From Unio delphinus (Eukaryota; Mollusca; Bivalvia; Unionida; Unionidae), in NCBI GenBank assembly GCA_029339505.1, contig JAQISU010000163.1, positions 1,984,001 through 2,048,000 on the forward strand: a stretch of DNA of 64,000 nucleotides, in the 5' to 3' direction. This document shows, one piece after another, positions 37,369-47,567 of this stretch. Every line of letters begins with the position of its first letter. The stretch's first letter is position 1. The notes beneath the pieces are model-generated. The model was not told the origin of the DNA, did no database searches, and saw only the letters and a list, made by a program, of their open reading frames with translations. Both the position numbers and the translations under genes were made by a program.

Positions 37369-38190
37369 TGTTATCAAGTAAGTCGGACAAGCCACTGTTG
37401 ATTGTTACACATGACCGCAGGCTAACACCATCCCTTACGCAAGTTTGCCATAGTTAAGAGAGGAAGCTGACCCAAGCCCGTCAGAAGTGTAATTAGCACC
37501 TTGGGCTGGAAGGATGTTTTGTACATCAAAGAAGCTGCCAGAAGGAGTGGGCGTGCCTTATCTTCTGGGTACGCTGACTGACCGCCAGATTGAATAAGTC
37601 GAGTGGATAGGGCCCCAGCGCTACCCAATCAGAATCAAGGAAGGGGTGGGACCCTGATTTATTTTAAAATATATATCTTTAACCCGGCCATCGAGCGTTA
37701 GTTGCCATAGTCGTTACCCGTGAATTGGAATTCCGTGGGACCATACATTAATTGGCGGGAAAACCCTTAGGAACAGAATTCTAAGTGTAGCTTCTAAAAA
37801 GGAAGCTTCGAGGGACAGACTAGTGAGTGGTCCCAGTGTCTCCGTTAGAGACAGAAGGAAGAGAAGGAAAGAAGGAAATCTGGAGAGGATGCTTCGGGGG
37901 ACAGACCAGGGAAAGTGGTCCCAATAGTCGTGATAAAGAACGGAAGGAAAAAGAAGGAAGGAGAGAAGTCGGGAGAGGTGAAATCCAGGAGTGGGAGGAT
38001 AGGATAAATAGATGAGTACAACAAAAGGCCAGGTGGAAAATCGAACTCACACTGAAAATCATAAGATGAAATAGGCTATCACTTAGAGGACGAGTGATTT
38101 GGTGACATTTAAATTTATAGGCTTCATTAAATTGTTATTGTTTGAATTTCATCTTCGTATTATATATATATAACTGGGGGCTCAGAGCCG
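37369..38190 (+). mobile_element. Possible LTR with primer-binding site (LTR retroelement relic)
   Basis: TGTTAT at 37369 and ATATAAC at 38174 would be the LTR ends. TGGGGGCTCAGAGCCG (38175-38190) follows at once and looks like a tRNA-complementary primer-binding site, since such sites start TGG. A TATA-like TTTAAAATATATATC lies at 37662-37676. Inside, a ~86-bp duplication (GCTTCGAGGGACAGACTAGT at 37803, GCTTCGGGGGACAGACCAGG at 37889) is followed by purine-rich DNA. No second LTR, gag or pol was found, and the end is AAC rather than CA, so this is tentative. A host promoter/first exon is the alternative. Confidence 0.3.
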
Positions 38191-38237
38191 TATACCTATT
38201 TGGTCTTTAATTTAAATTTAAATTCACGAGCCAGGTG

Positions 38238-38272
38238 GAACTTCCATAATATTTTAATTAATATTTTGGAAG
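38238..38272. repeat. Near-perfect palindrome
   Basis: ACTTCCATAATATT and AATATTTTGGAAGT form an inverted repeat with a 7-nt AT-rich centre, in the region after the putative primer-binding site. Confidence 0.7.
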
Positions 38273-38424
38273 TACCCCACCCCAACCTTTGCAGAACGTT
38301 ACAGTTGTACTAATTCAGAAACCTTCGCGGGCGTGCGCAGAACAACTCACTAAAGTTTTATCGCAATTGGATGAATGGTATAGGAACACATACGACAAAA
38401 ACAAACATTCATTTTTATATATAT

Positions 38425-38600
38425 AGATATGTCTGAGCCATGATTGTATTATGACAATAGCATATGTCATGATTGTCTTCTGACAATGGAACTATGCCAT
38501 GATTGTCTTGACAATGGCATATGTCATTATTGTGACAATGGAATTGCCATGATTGTCATGACAATGACACTAGGCTGTATGATGGTGCTGTGACAATATC
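38425..38600. repeat. ~30-bp tandem repeat with internal inverted repeat
   Basis: Units read CATGATTGTC, then 0-5 bp, then GACAATGG with a CATATGTCAT-type spacer. Each unit can fold on itself through ATTGTC/GACAAT. About 6 units of unequal length. Confidence 0.75.
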
Positions 38601-38649
38601 AATACACCACGATTATGTGTATGATAACCGTGTTACCATATCAAATGAT

Positions 38650-38830
38650 TGTGCATCACCAAATGCCTAAACCTCGATGTCTGCTATTGTAGAACCTCAC
38701 CAAATGCCAAAAATGCATGTTTATCCTCATTACAACCTCACCAAATACTTAAACTGCATGTCTGTCACTGTCCAACCTCACCAAAGACCTAAAACTGCAT
38801 GTCTGCCTCTGTACAACATCACTAAGGGTA
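38650..38830. repeat. ~41-bp tandem repeat, about 4 copies
   Basis: Units start ACCTCACCAAATGCC and contain AAACTGCATGTCTG-CACTGT. The last is partial (ACATCACTAAGG). Confidence 0.8.
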
Positions 38831-39160
38831 CATGTAGTTGGTAAAATGCATATACTCAATAATCAACTAACGTTTCCTCTGCTAAAATGCAAAAATGTAA
38901 TTATCAAATACTTGATTACTGAAGCTGATCCAAAAGTCAATCAATCATGTGATAAGACTGGGTTATGTGCACATTATTAAAGATTTCATTATATTCATGG
39001 CAAATTGGGAGGTGGGGGGATTGTTACAATCCATGTCTGAGAAAACAGTGATAGTAGCCAACTGAGCTACTTGCATTAAAACTATGATGATGGCTAAAAC
39101 ACGTGGCAAAGAGGCAACATGCACCTGAAATGATAAGCTTGCAATTAATACAGAATCCAA
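38831..39160. other. Unique DNA, no feature recognised
   Basis: Only short open frames; no repeat seen. Confidence 0.5.
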
Positions 39161-39215
39161 CCAGTTCTCAGTCAACAACCAGTTCTCGTTAACAACCAGT
39201 TCTCAACAATCAAAG
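39160..39215. repeat. 18-19-bp tandem repeat, 3 copies
   Basis: AACCAGTTCTCAGTCAAC occurs in three successive variants. Confidence 0.8.
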
Positions 39216-39759
39216 ACTATGAAATTTAAATTGCTTTGTGCTAACTTCATACAGCCCTGATTTAGCTCCAACTGATTTTTTTTAAAAAATCCCCTTAATA
39301 ATGCAAATGATTCACTGAGGAGCTGATGATTTGAAAGCTGCCTATATGGTTTGAAGTGCATGCAATTTTTCTAGTGTATCAACAACATACCCAAATTTGA
39401 GTATAGAAGTGATATTTAATAAAGGGGATAGACTCAGAAAGAAGTGTACTTTTTAAGGCATACAGTCACATGTTATTACCAACAACAAAAATAACTGTAC
39501 AAATATTCAGCACTTTTAATTATGTCTCATTTGCCTTTAAGAATTAAATTTGCCATAAATTCTGTACAGCAATTACATACACAATGCCAACAATCCACGC
39601 AGCAACTGCATTTACTCAATGGGCAATCTTAACTTTATGTTGTTCTGAAAATATCTCTTTTGAAAGTTTTGGGAAACTATGTGGAATTTTGTTTTTACAT
39701 CAGTGCTGCATCTTGATATTATCATCACCACCACCAATATTACCACATATACTCACATT
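39216..39759. other. Unique AT-rich DNA, no feature recognised
   Basis: Nothing beyond a short ATCACCACCACCAATA run (39721-39740). Confidence 0.5.
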
Positions 39760-39912
39760 CACAACCAGATCTAAGTAAATTGACCCAGATCTGCTGTCTA
39801 ATAATTCACATGTAAATCTTGGTCTATCTACTGTGTTAGGTGTAAACAGGAGAACAAAAAAAATAAGACCCTAGTTTGCCAGTAGAGTATGGTATAGATG
39901 ATCAGGGTCTAT
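39760..39912 (-). repeat. AGATC(T/A)GGGTC-family dispersed repeat, copy 4 (inverted)
   Basis: Minus strand: AGACCCTGATCAT, AACTAGGGTCTTATTTTTTT, TGTTCTCCTGTTTACACCTA, TAGACCAAGATTTACATG, then GACAGCAGATCTGGGTCAAT and TTAGATCTGG. The order is that of the other copies. Confidence 0.6.
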
Positions 39913-39918
39913 CTTGGA

Positions 39919-40053
39919 TACATTTGTACTCAACTTGTGAGTATATACATTTGTACTCAACTTGTGAGTATATACATTTGTACTCAACTTGTGAGTATAT
40001 ACATTTGTACTCAACTTGTGAGTATATACATTTGTACTCAACTTGTGAATATA
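39919..40053. repeat. 27-bp tandem repeat, 5 copies
   Basis: TACATTTGTACTCAACTTGT followed by GAGTATA, nearly identical except in the last copy. GTACTCAACTTGTGAGTA is a partial palindrome. Open frames on both strands result from the multiple-of-three unit. Confidence 0.95.
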
Positions 40054-41559
40054 TGCAACAATTGCCAAAACAATAGCTGAATAGATGACAAGGTGGTAAA
40101 AGTGGATGACAAGAACTGGTTAAGTTGTGCAAAGAACTCAATTACTAATAATTAAATTTCAGATGACTGACATAATTCACTCTCACTCTAATGGACAAAC
40201 AAGAGCTTTATGTCACTGATGTAAAGAATTCAGAAAAGTAAGCTCATTGACAACCACTGGTTTTACTCTTCTGGAAATTTAACCACTTCAGGTATGCCCA
40301 AAATGCTTATTTCTGGTAGGGGACTGTAACTTTTGCTGGTGGAACTACTATTTTCCACAAATTAGGAGTTCTGGACTCTTAGTTTTAAAATCCAATCAAG
40401 ACCGCTGGGCCAGATACTTTTTTTTTTTTTGCAAAGGTCCAGAAAGGCAAACTGGTCATGTTGAAGGCACTAGTTCTTCATAGGTAAAGATGGAAACTAA
40501 TTTTTAAATTTTAAGCATTTAGAACATACATAAAGATTTTTCTGAATGATTAAACAATATTAGTAATGTTAACGAGAACTAGCTGGATTTTAGGGCAGGG
40601 TTTGTCTTAAACTGCAGTGCAATTTTAAAACCTTTTCTTTAGCCTCAATACTAAATGTGAACTATACTAGTATTTAATTTACAGAGAGGTAAACTTCTGT
40701 GGAAATGATATTTCACCCTTGAAGAATTAAAAAAACTGTAGCAGCTTTCAAGCATGAAATATTAATATACTGTAAATGTAACATAACTGCAACACACTTT
40801 TTTAAAATGGCCTCACTGTCTCTCTACATTCTGTAGGACTCCATTACCAGTCAACCTGAACAAAATATTTTAAAATTAAGTTTTCTCACTAAATTTTTGT
40901 TGCCATTTAGCCTGAATACAATTGTCTGAAGATTCACTTTCTTACAAAATGAACAAAAAAGTGTATGCCACTTTTTTAAGTACAAGACAAACCCAGCTTC
41001 AGTAACAACAACTTATTTAAAATTAGACCAAAGAAAAAAATATGCATGGTTCTGGTAATAGTTCTGGTAAGTATTTTAATGACCTCAAACCAATCATTTT
41101 GTATTACTTATGCAACAAACAATACAAATCATCACTGACCATGCCTGGCTTTTCACATTCAAACCAATAAAACTTTAGATTGGAAACTGTAAGATGAATA
41201 AGCATGAATTTGATAAAATAAAAGTAATAAGCATTAAAAATCACTACATACCTTCCTATTTTATCCCTCCCCTGTTACAAGAACCAAACATTTTGTTTTC
41301 ATTTTGTCATTATCCATGTTATCGAAACATCTTGGAAGGGTAAAATAATCAAATGACAACATCTATTACCATTACCGAACTATGTATATACCTGTAGAGT
41401 TTGACAGTCTTGTTCTTACTCCAAACTCATGTAATATGGTCTCTAAGAACAGTGCTGGGGATTTAAAAAAATGTCCATCTTTCAATTAGATTTGATATTA
41501 CATGATAATTTTATCACCATATTTGCTTGCAAGAAAGATGCATGGATAAATACTGTAAC
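40054..41559. other. Unique AT-rich DNA, no gene recognised
   Basis: About 1.5 kb of non-repetitive sequence with an A/T homopolymer at 40421-40430. No exon supported. Confidence 0.5.
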
Positions 41560-41785
41560 TGACATGCCGTATATACTCTCTTACATGCCCAAACCAATTC
41601 AAAGAACATGGAACCTGATCTGTCATTGCAAATCAGGGTCATTGTTCTTTGTTCTACTGAATCTTAATAACAAACTACATAAACCTAGATCTGTCAGCAT
41701 ATGATGCAATTAGATCTTGTCTTGCGCAGTTTGCAATTGGTTTCAACTTATAAGCTAGTATATATGACTATATAAGCATGTGCCT
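41560..41785 (+). repeat. AGATC(T/A)GGGTC-family dispersed repeat, copy 5
   Basis: TATATACTCTCTTACATG, CCTGATCTGTCATTGCAAAT, CAGGGTCATTGTTCTTTGTT, CTACTGAATCTTAATAACAA, CCTAGATCTGTCAGCATATG and ATTAGATCTTGTC, then TTGCAATTGGTTTCAACTTA. One of the fuller copies. Confidence 0.7.
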
Positions 41786-42694
41786 TAAAAAGCAAATGCT
41801 ACTTGGTTTTGTTGAAATTCAGACAAATATCCCAAAATACACATTTCGCAATCTCATCAAGTCTTGTAGGATGGCACTCACAAAAATGTTCATTACTAAT
41901 TCCGTATTTCTCGGTCTCATCATGCCTTGAAGAATAGAACTAGCAACTATAAAACCCATTTAGAACATCATAAAATTTATAATTATCCATGTCTTACATA
42001 TCCATACCATTTCGCTCTTATGGGTCATATTAATTAATGTATACAATGAATATAACATTTGTTCTTTTATTCTGACAACCATATTAAGGGGAGATAATGC
42101 ACCTCCAAAGTGAAGAGTTTCCAACACAGACAACTGGTGCCTGGGTTCATGCTCATTTGATGTAGGTCAGGATTATTATACACAAGTAAATGCCATAACA
42201 TTTTTCATTTAAAAATCAAAGATTCTTAATAGAAAAAATTAATATTTATATAATGCTGAAATAGATTTTTAAGTGACTTTTTAACCTTGATCAACTTAAT
42301 AATTTAAATGTATGATAACTTGAGCCAATATCTATATTGAAATGCATGATAAAAAAGTGACAAATATATCATCCAAGTGTTGAATGATGAAATATAGCTA
42401 AAAATAAGTTCCTGAAAAAGAACCAGTTTTAATGATGTACAAAATCAATGTTCATTCAAAATGAATAATAAATATAACTAGATGTGACTGTCTGCTGACA
42501 GATAATTAATATTATTCATGCAAAATGTATCACTGTTGCCACAAAACATGAATGTAATACTGGATTTTCTGATTACTTCTTACCTTTCTTACCTGTTTAA
42601 AAAAAGATTAATCATATCCTTCCAAACAATATTAGGTACATGTACTTTCTAATTTGCTGCAAGCATTGAGAAATCTAGAAATGTAAAGAATACC
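41786..42694. other. Unique AT-rich DNA, no feature recognised
   Basis: No gene, RNA or repeat seen. Confidence 0.5.
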
Positions 42695-42900
42695 GTGCGT
42701 ACTTGCTAATAAGTCAGATAAAACTGCAAACAACAGGTACCCTGATCTGTCAGTTTCATAATTTGGCAGAAGATTAGGGTCTATGTTGTTTTTTCTACTG
42801 ATTACTCCTAAGAAACAGCCTACACCCAGATCTACCAGCACATGATGTGATCTGGGTCAATGTAGTTTACAATCAGATCTGACCTGTATGAAGTATGACT
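42695..42900 (+). repeat. AGATC(T/A)GGGTC-family dispersed repeat, copy 6
   Basis: GCAAACAACAGGTACCCTGA, TCTGTCAG, GATTAGGGTCTATGTTGTTT, CTACTGATTACTCCTAA, CACCCAGATCTACCAGCACA and GTGATCTGGGTCAATGTAGT, then CAATCAGATCTGACCTGTAT. It lies 0.9 kb from copy 5 in the same orientation. Confidence 0.7.
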
Positions 42901-43144
42901 GGTACCCATTTACACTGATCGACCAGTCTATTAATTTCAATGTAACACATCTGGGGAATATTGCTGATTATTAAACAAACTTCAAAATAACAAAAATCAA
43001 TATGTAATTGGAAAGTGGATGGCTCCTCCCTAAAGAAAAAAAAACAGTTTGATGATATCTGTTCAAGCTCTCTGCGATATACAGAAATACAGTTTTGTTA
43101 CTAACAAAACAAAACTATATTGTGAAAATAGCAGATGCTGCGTT

Positions 43145-43215
43145 TAATCAGAAAATCTGAAAAATGTAGTATACAAATCTGAAAAATGTAGTATACAAAT
43201 ATGTAGTATACAAAT
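43145..43215. repeat. ~22-bp tandem repeat, 3 copies
   Basis: AAATCTGAAAAATGTAGTAT followed by AC, twice in full and once shortened. Confidence 0.85.
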
Positions 43216-43690
43216 CTGAAATAGAGAGCATCAAATACAGACATATTATACATAAGAGAAGGGGAAAAGTAATATCATGGTACATGTATATTTTAATGAA
43301 TATACTATAAATTACATAGCCTCGGTCAAAAGAAAAACACCAAAATAATCAAAAGCAATAGGTCAAGAAAAAAATACATATAAGTTTTGCAATATAAACC
43401 TATAAGCAGATGTGTAGAACAAATCCAAAATCTCAAATGCTGTCAAAACTATATGAAAAGCACTTGATTGACAAATTCTCCATATAATGCCAAAGCTTTA
43501 ATTAGGCAAAGATTAAGGAAAGAAAACTAAATTTAGTTCATATGGTCTACATCAATGGCAATGGGATAATAAAGCCAAACTTTATGTTACTTACAGAAGA
43601 AATCTGTTGTGTATTTAAAATGAAAGCATACTTCTTACTTCATAGTAATCCTCATTTATTGAGGAGAAAATTATATACAAGTGAACTTAC

Positions 43691-43814
43691 CATCACTAAC
43701 GATGTATGACGGTTGCTGGCACAGAATTTCTTTGTAACCCTCACGGAAAGATGGACTACGCCAGGCATAGATGATAGGGTTACACCCACTGTTCATGTAC
43801 ATGAAGCAATAGGC
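43691..43814 (-). CDS. Class A GPCR exon: transmembrane helix 7 and helix 8
   Basis: A 124-bp internal exon on the minus strand that encodes 41 residues plus one base. It begins in phase 0 after a TTTTTTCCCAG acceptor (AG at 43816-43815) and ends in phase 1 before GTAAGTTC (GT at 43690-43689). The peptide opens AYCFMYMNSGCNPIIYAWRS. NPIIY at residues 12-16 is the NPxxY motif of rhodopsin-like receptors at the inner end of helix 7. SPSFREGYKEILC follows as an amphipathic helix 8 with a possible palmitoylated Cys (residue 32). Such receptors sit in the plasma membrane and couple to G proteins. The ligand class (amine, peptide or nucleoside) cannot be set from one exon. Upstream exons should lie to the right, the C-terminal tail to the left. 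None was identified, so introns are long and repeat-filled. Confidence 0.88.
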
Positions 43815-44920
43815 CTGGGAAAAAAAGTATTTATGAGTAACATTCCTAGAAAAAAAACATTAATATTTTTCACATAATGTAACTATTGACATGTGTTACT
43901 TCCTGACTTTGGGATGAAAGTTAAATCAAGTGGAGTTGGAAAGCAAATAACACAATGGCTTGGACTAAATCCTAAGCTAGCTATAACCTAATTTGTACTT
44001 ACCATTCTGCTGCAACGCAAGAATAACTATGAGATAACTCCTGCAGGTGACTTGTCTATATAGGATACCTCAGGTGACACATCATATGACTGATTAAAAA
44101 TTTCCTTTTCTTTGAATAGTGCCTGTTTCCGCCAATGACAGTAACATTCTATGTATACATGTGAGACTGAAGGCTTTATGAAAAATAATTGGTTTTTGTC
44201 AGGGTCATATTGGGAGTATGTGTCTTTAAGATGTAAGCATGATCACATGATATAAACATGATCACGTGACAATCCAGGCTTTTCCGTAATTGCGAAGAAG
44301 TCATATTTAATGGAGATGTTTTGAGAGATTGTACAGTATGGGCTGTTAAACACCTGATGTCAAGTTGTTTTCTCTTGTTGTAACCAGTTTTGAGTTTTAT
44401 TTTAAATTTTCTTTAGATTATTTGGATTCTAAAAGATTAAATCATTTCTCTAAAAATAACTGAGTACACAGAGTTCTTGGACAAAACCTTTCTTGAAATT
44501 TTATTTGGAATTCAAACACTGGAGTGTTATTTCTTGTGGTTCTACAAGTACAGCATACATCATCACCATCCATTTTGGATTTTTCTCAGGACTCAAAATT
44601 GAATTTATTAGAACATTTCATTACTAGGACTTCTAAAATTTAATTGATGGATTATTGTTGGATTATTTTGGATTTGGTTCTTAAAACCGTAAGTTCTCTT
44701 TTTTACTATTTATACATTGTTTTTCCAGTGAAAAAAATTATTTGTTAAATTTTACAAATCTTGTTGTTTTCAATCTTTCTTTGTTACTGTTGATAAGAGC
44801 CTAAACATGTAATAAGTTTAAGCCATCTTTCTTGAAGATTATTGACTACTTCATGATAAGATTATTTTTAAGCTGGATTTTCCCACTTGCAAAACATGAT
44901 TATACCTCCCATTTCAACAT
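43815..44920. other. Presumed GPCR intron, no further exon found
   Basis: A donor-like AATG|GTAAGTAC on the minus strand (43998-44005) exists, but all frames before it are stopped within a few codons. GATCACGTGAC at 44261 repeats the motif seen at 37 kb. Confidence 0.45.
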
Positions 44921-45670
44921 TGGGGATGTGTGCATGAAAGATACGACGTAAAGTGAAAATATGTATACTGAAGCAATTATTCCCATAGTATCTAATGTAT
45001 TAACAGGGAGATGCATGCAGAAAAACTATAATGTAAAGTGAAAATATGTTTATTGAGCAATTATTACCACAGTAATTAATGTATTAACTGGGAGATGCAT
45101 GCAGAAAAACTACGACGTTAAGTGAAAATATTTTTATTGATGCATTTATTACCATAGTAAATAATGTACATTAGCTAGGGCCTAACCAGAAATCGCCTCG
45201 GACATTCGCTTTGGCCGAATATCCGGGTTTTCGGTACTATTCCGACATATTCGCCTCTGGAAATAATGTGCAAACAAATAGTTACAAATAAAATAATTTG
45301 ATAAATATCGACCTTAAAAAAAGAAGTTTTTTAATACATAATAATTTTAGTTAATAACAAAAACTTTCATCTTATAGGCGATATATACAGTATACAGTAC
45401 ATTAAAAGTTTAAGCTTCGCATATGATAATGAAACAAACGGTACTCTCCGGAGTCGCACCTACTACTCGGTTTGTGCTCGGATCCGGCAAATAGTACAAC
45501 CAAATACTCAGATTCGGTACTCAGCGAAAATTATCTACTCGGTTAGGCCCTAATATTAGCAGGGGGATGAATGCATGAAAACTAGGACACAATGTGAAAA
45601 TATGTACATGTATACTTAAGCAATTATCCTCATAATAGATAATGTATTTGCAGGGGGATGAAAGCACATA
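44921..45670. repeat. ~86-90-bp tandem repeat, about 5 units, interrupted by a MITE
   Basis: Units begin GGGATG-ATGCA, continue GAAAAACTA-GACG-TAAGTGAAA and ATATGT-TA-TGA-GCAATTATT, and end ATAGTA-ATAATGTATTA. Three units precede the MITE at 45176-45552 and one full plus one partial unit follow it. Confidence 0.8.
45176..45552. mobile_element. hAT-like MITE, 377 bp
   Basis: Terminal inverted repeats are TAGGGCCTAACC (45176-45187) and its inverse GGTTAGGCCCTA (45541-45552). ACATTAGC on the left and ATATTAGC on the right look like an 8-bp target-site duplication with one mismatch, the size typical of hAT elements. The interior is more GC-rich than its surroundings and encodes no transposase. 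It is inserted in a tandem-repeat unit. Confidence 0.8.
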
Positions 45671-46271
45671 GACAAAAATCAAATAAAATGTTCAACAAAA
45701 ACACAGCTATGTTTACAAGTCAACTTAGTGTACCTCTGCTTGAAATGGTAATGCTTGTTATGTAGAAGTGTGATTCACTGTGTTTGCAAATGTGTCTTAT
45801 AAATGATAAATGACAATGCCAACTTTACCAAATATTTGTATGGAAGTGTGTAATGGAATGACCATTTTGATTTTGGGGAGGAGAGCTTTTGATATTTTTT
45901 AAAAATAGGTTCCAGCCACTATAAAGAATGACAAAAAATATTCTTGGTCTTATATTTATAAAATGAAATCTTACCAGATTCATTATATCAGGTGAAAAAA
46001 TAATTTATTTAAAGGTAAAATAAAATTATCTCCTGATTTGAAAGAAAATCAAAGGTCCACCTCACACATCCTTGAAAATTAAATCATTGAAAGAAAACAT
46101 TTTATTTCTTCTTAAAATTTGAATTTCCATTTATTTACTGTATACTTTTAATAGTTGATAATGTATTCGCAACTGTACAATGTCACTTATTTGAGTCATG
46201 TGCACTGAACAACCATCCCCAGCTCCATTAGAAAAGACAACACTGTTTTGTTTTATTTGATTTGTTTGGTC
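45671..46271. other. Unique AT-rich DNA, no feature recognised
   Basis: No exon or repeat supported. Confidence 0.5.
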
Positions 46272-46580
46272 GATTATGATTTTTAACGTAGCTTTAACAA
46301 TTTTTCAGTCACATTGCTATGATGTCTTCAGTGAGGCAGTTTATAGTGATGTCGAGCACTGGGGCATCATGCCGCAAACATGTAGCATGATGTCCCACCC
46401 AGTCACATTATCCTGACACCAGGTCTACCAGTCCTAAAACTAACTTCTAAATACTGCGCACCAAACGAAGCAGCTGTTAGTACCATTTTTGTAAGTCTTT
46501 GGTATGACTTGGCCGGGGATCGAAACCATGACCTCCCACTTCCTGGCGGACGCTCTAACCACTAGGCCACAGGAGCAGTC
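46272..46580 (-). mobile_element. tRNA-headed SINE (family A), copy 3
   Basis: Minus strand: GTGGCCTAGTGGTTAGAGCG, GGTCATGGTTTCGATCC, GTCATACCAAAGACTTAC, CAGCTGCTTCGTTTGGTGCG, AGACCTGGTGTCAGGATAAT, ATAAACTGCCTCACTG and AAAAATTGTTAAAGCTACG. The box B-like GGTTTCGATCC is well kept. Confidence 0.8.
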
Positions 46581-46769
46581 AACACTGTTTTGAGGCTCAA
46601 AAAAAAAATCACCAACCATACCTGGAAGGTTGTCAGCTATGTCAATGGCATACTGAATCCTTCTATTGAATCTTAATCTTAATCTCTATGCAATTAATTA
46701 TTGTTACATATGTCTATGTTACATCTTCATCTTTTGGTCCTTAAATAAAGGTTACCACTAGCTATAAAT

Positions 46770-46853
46770 TCCACCATAAATACTGGCCACCATGTATAGC
46801 CTATATTGTGCTGAAAAATGGCGTTAAACCAAAAAAAAAAAAAAAAAAAAACA
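46770..46853 (+). mobile_element. SINE family C, 3' fragment with poly(A)
   Basis: CCACCATAAATACTGGCCAC, CATGTATAGCCTATATTGTG and CTGAAAAATGGCGTTAAACC, then a run of about 20 A. Matches the 3' end of 36474-36714. Confidence 0.8.
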
Positions 46854-47276
46854 TCACAAGCTATAAATTCATTGTTCATTTGAGTTTGTACCCTATATAA
46901 TGAACCTGTCTGGGGTAATTCCTATTGGATGCTTAAGTCAGGTAAGTTATGTTGTGATGCAAGTCATGTTTAAACACATTTAATTCCAAATGAAATCTTC
47001 TAGTTCTACATGTTCACTGACCGATTTCCTGCACTACTTGACTTGATTTGCATTGCAGATATGTGCAACCATTCAGCCATATACATTTATCATAGTGAAC
47101 CTGAGAGCAAGCATGAGGTAGCCTATTTCCAAGGTCTGTATCGTTAAGGTCATGCATGATACACTAAAGTGGGTGGTATTATAAGAAAGGTAGATGGATT
47201 TAGCTCTACAATGATACCAAATAATCTGGACATTTTAGTTGCACTACAAAACACAGAGGAAAAAACCTAATTGTTT
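46854..47276. other. Unique DNA, no feature recognised
   Basis: Nothing supported. Confidence 0.45.
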
Positions 47277-47567
47277 CCACCCAAAATTCGCCCATGGTCG
47301 GAATCCAATTTTGTGTCCAAATTTTAGATTTTATGGCCTCAGATCTAAGGCAGACTGGTCTAAAGCGCACACAGACAAGTGAACCAATGCAAAAAGTAGG
47401 ATAAGGTGGACATTTTGAATAAAGAGTCTTCTCCATGTGCAACTAGGCATTGAGCTAATGGAAAATTGCTTGGAAGTCAATGTAGTAGGATGTATTCATA
47501 ATTAGTCCCCAAAATGTGTTTCCTACTCGCATTTCAAATGAAAACAGCAAAAACCACCAGGGGTTAA
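47277..47567 (-). repeat. Dispersed repeat R2 with open minus frame, copy 2
   Basis: Aligned partner of 22411-22784 without the ~100-bp insertion. The minus frame reads MEKTLYSKCPPYPTFC, then VCLRSEAIKSKIWTQN and PTMGE. Between copies many changes are synonymous or conservative, but the sample is two. Confidence 0.65.

Noticed and set aside
37827..38015. Arg/Glu-rich small protein
   Set aside because: It reads purine-rich, internally duplicated DNA within the possible LTR.
43998..44060. Second GPCR exon upstream of a GTAAGTAC donor
   Set aside because: All frames are stopped within about ten codons, and no helix-6 motif is found.
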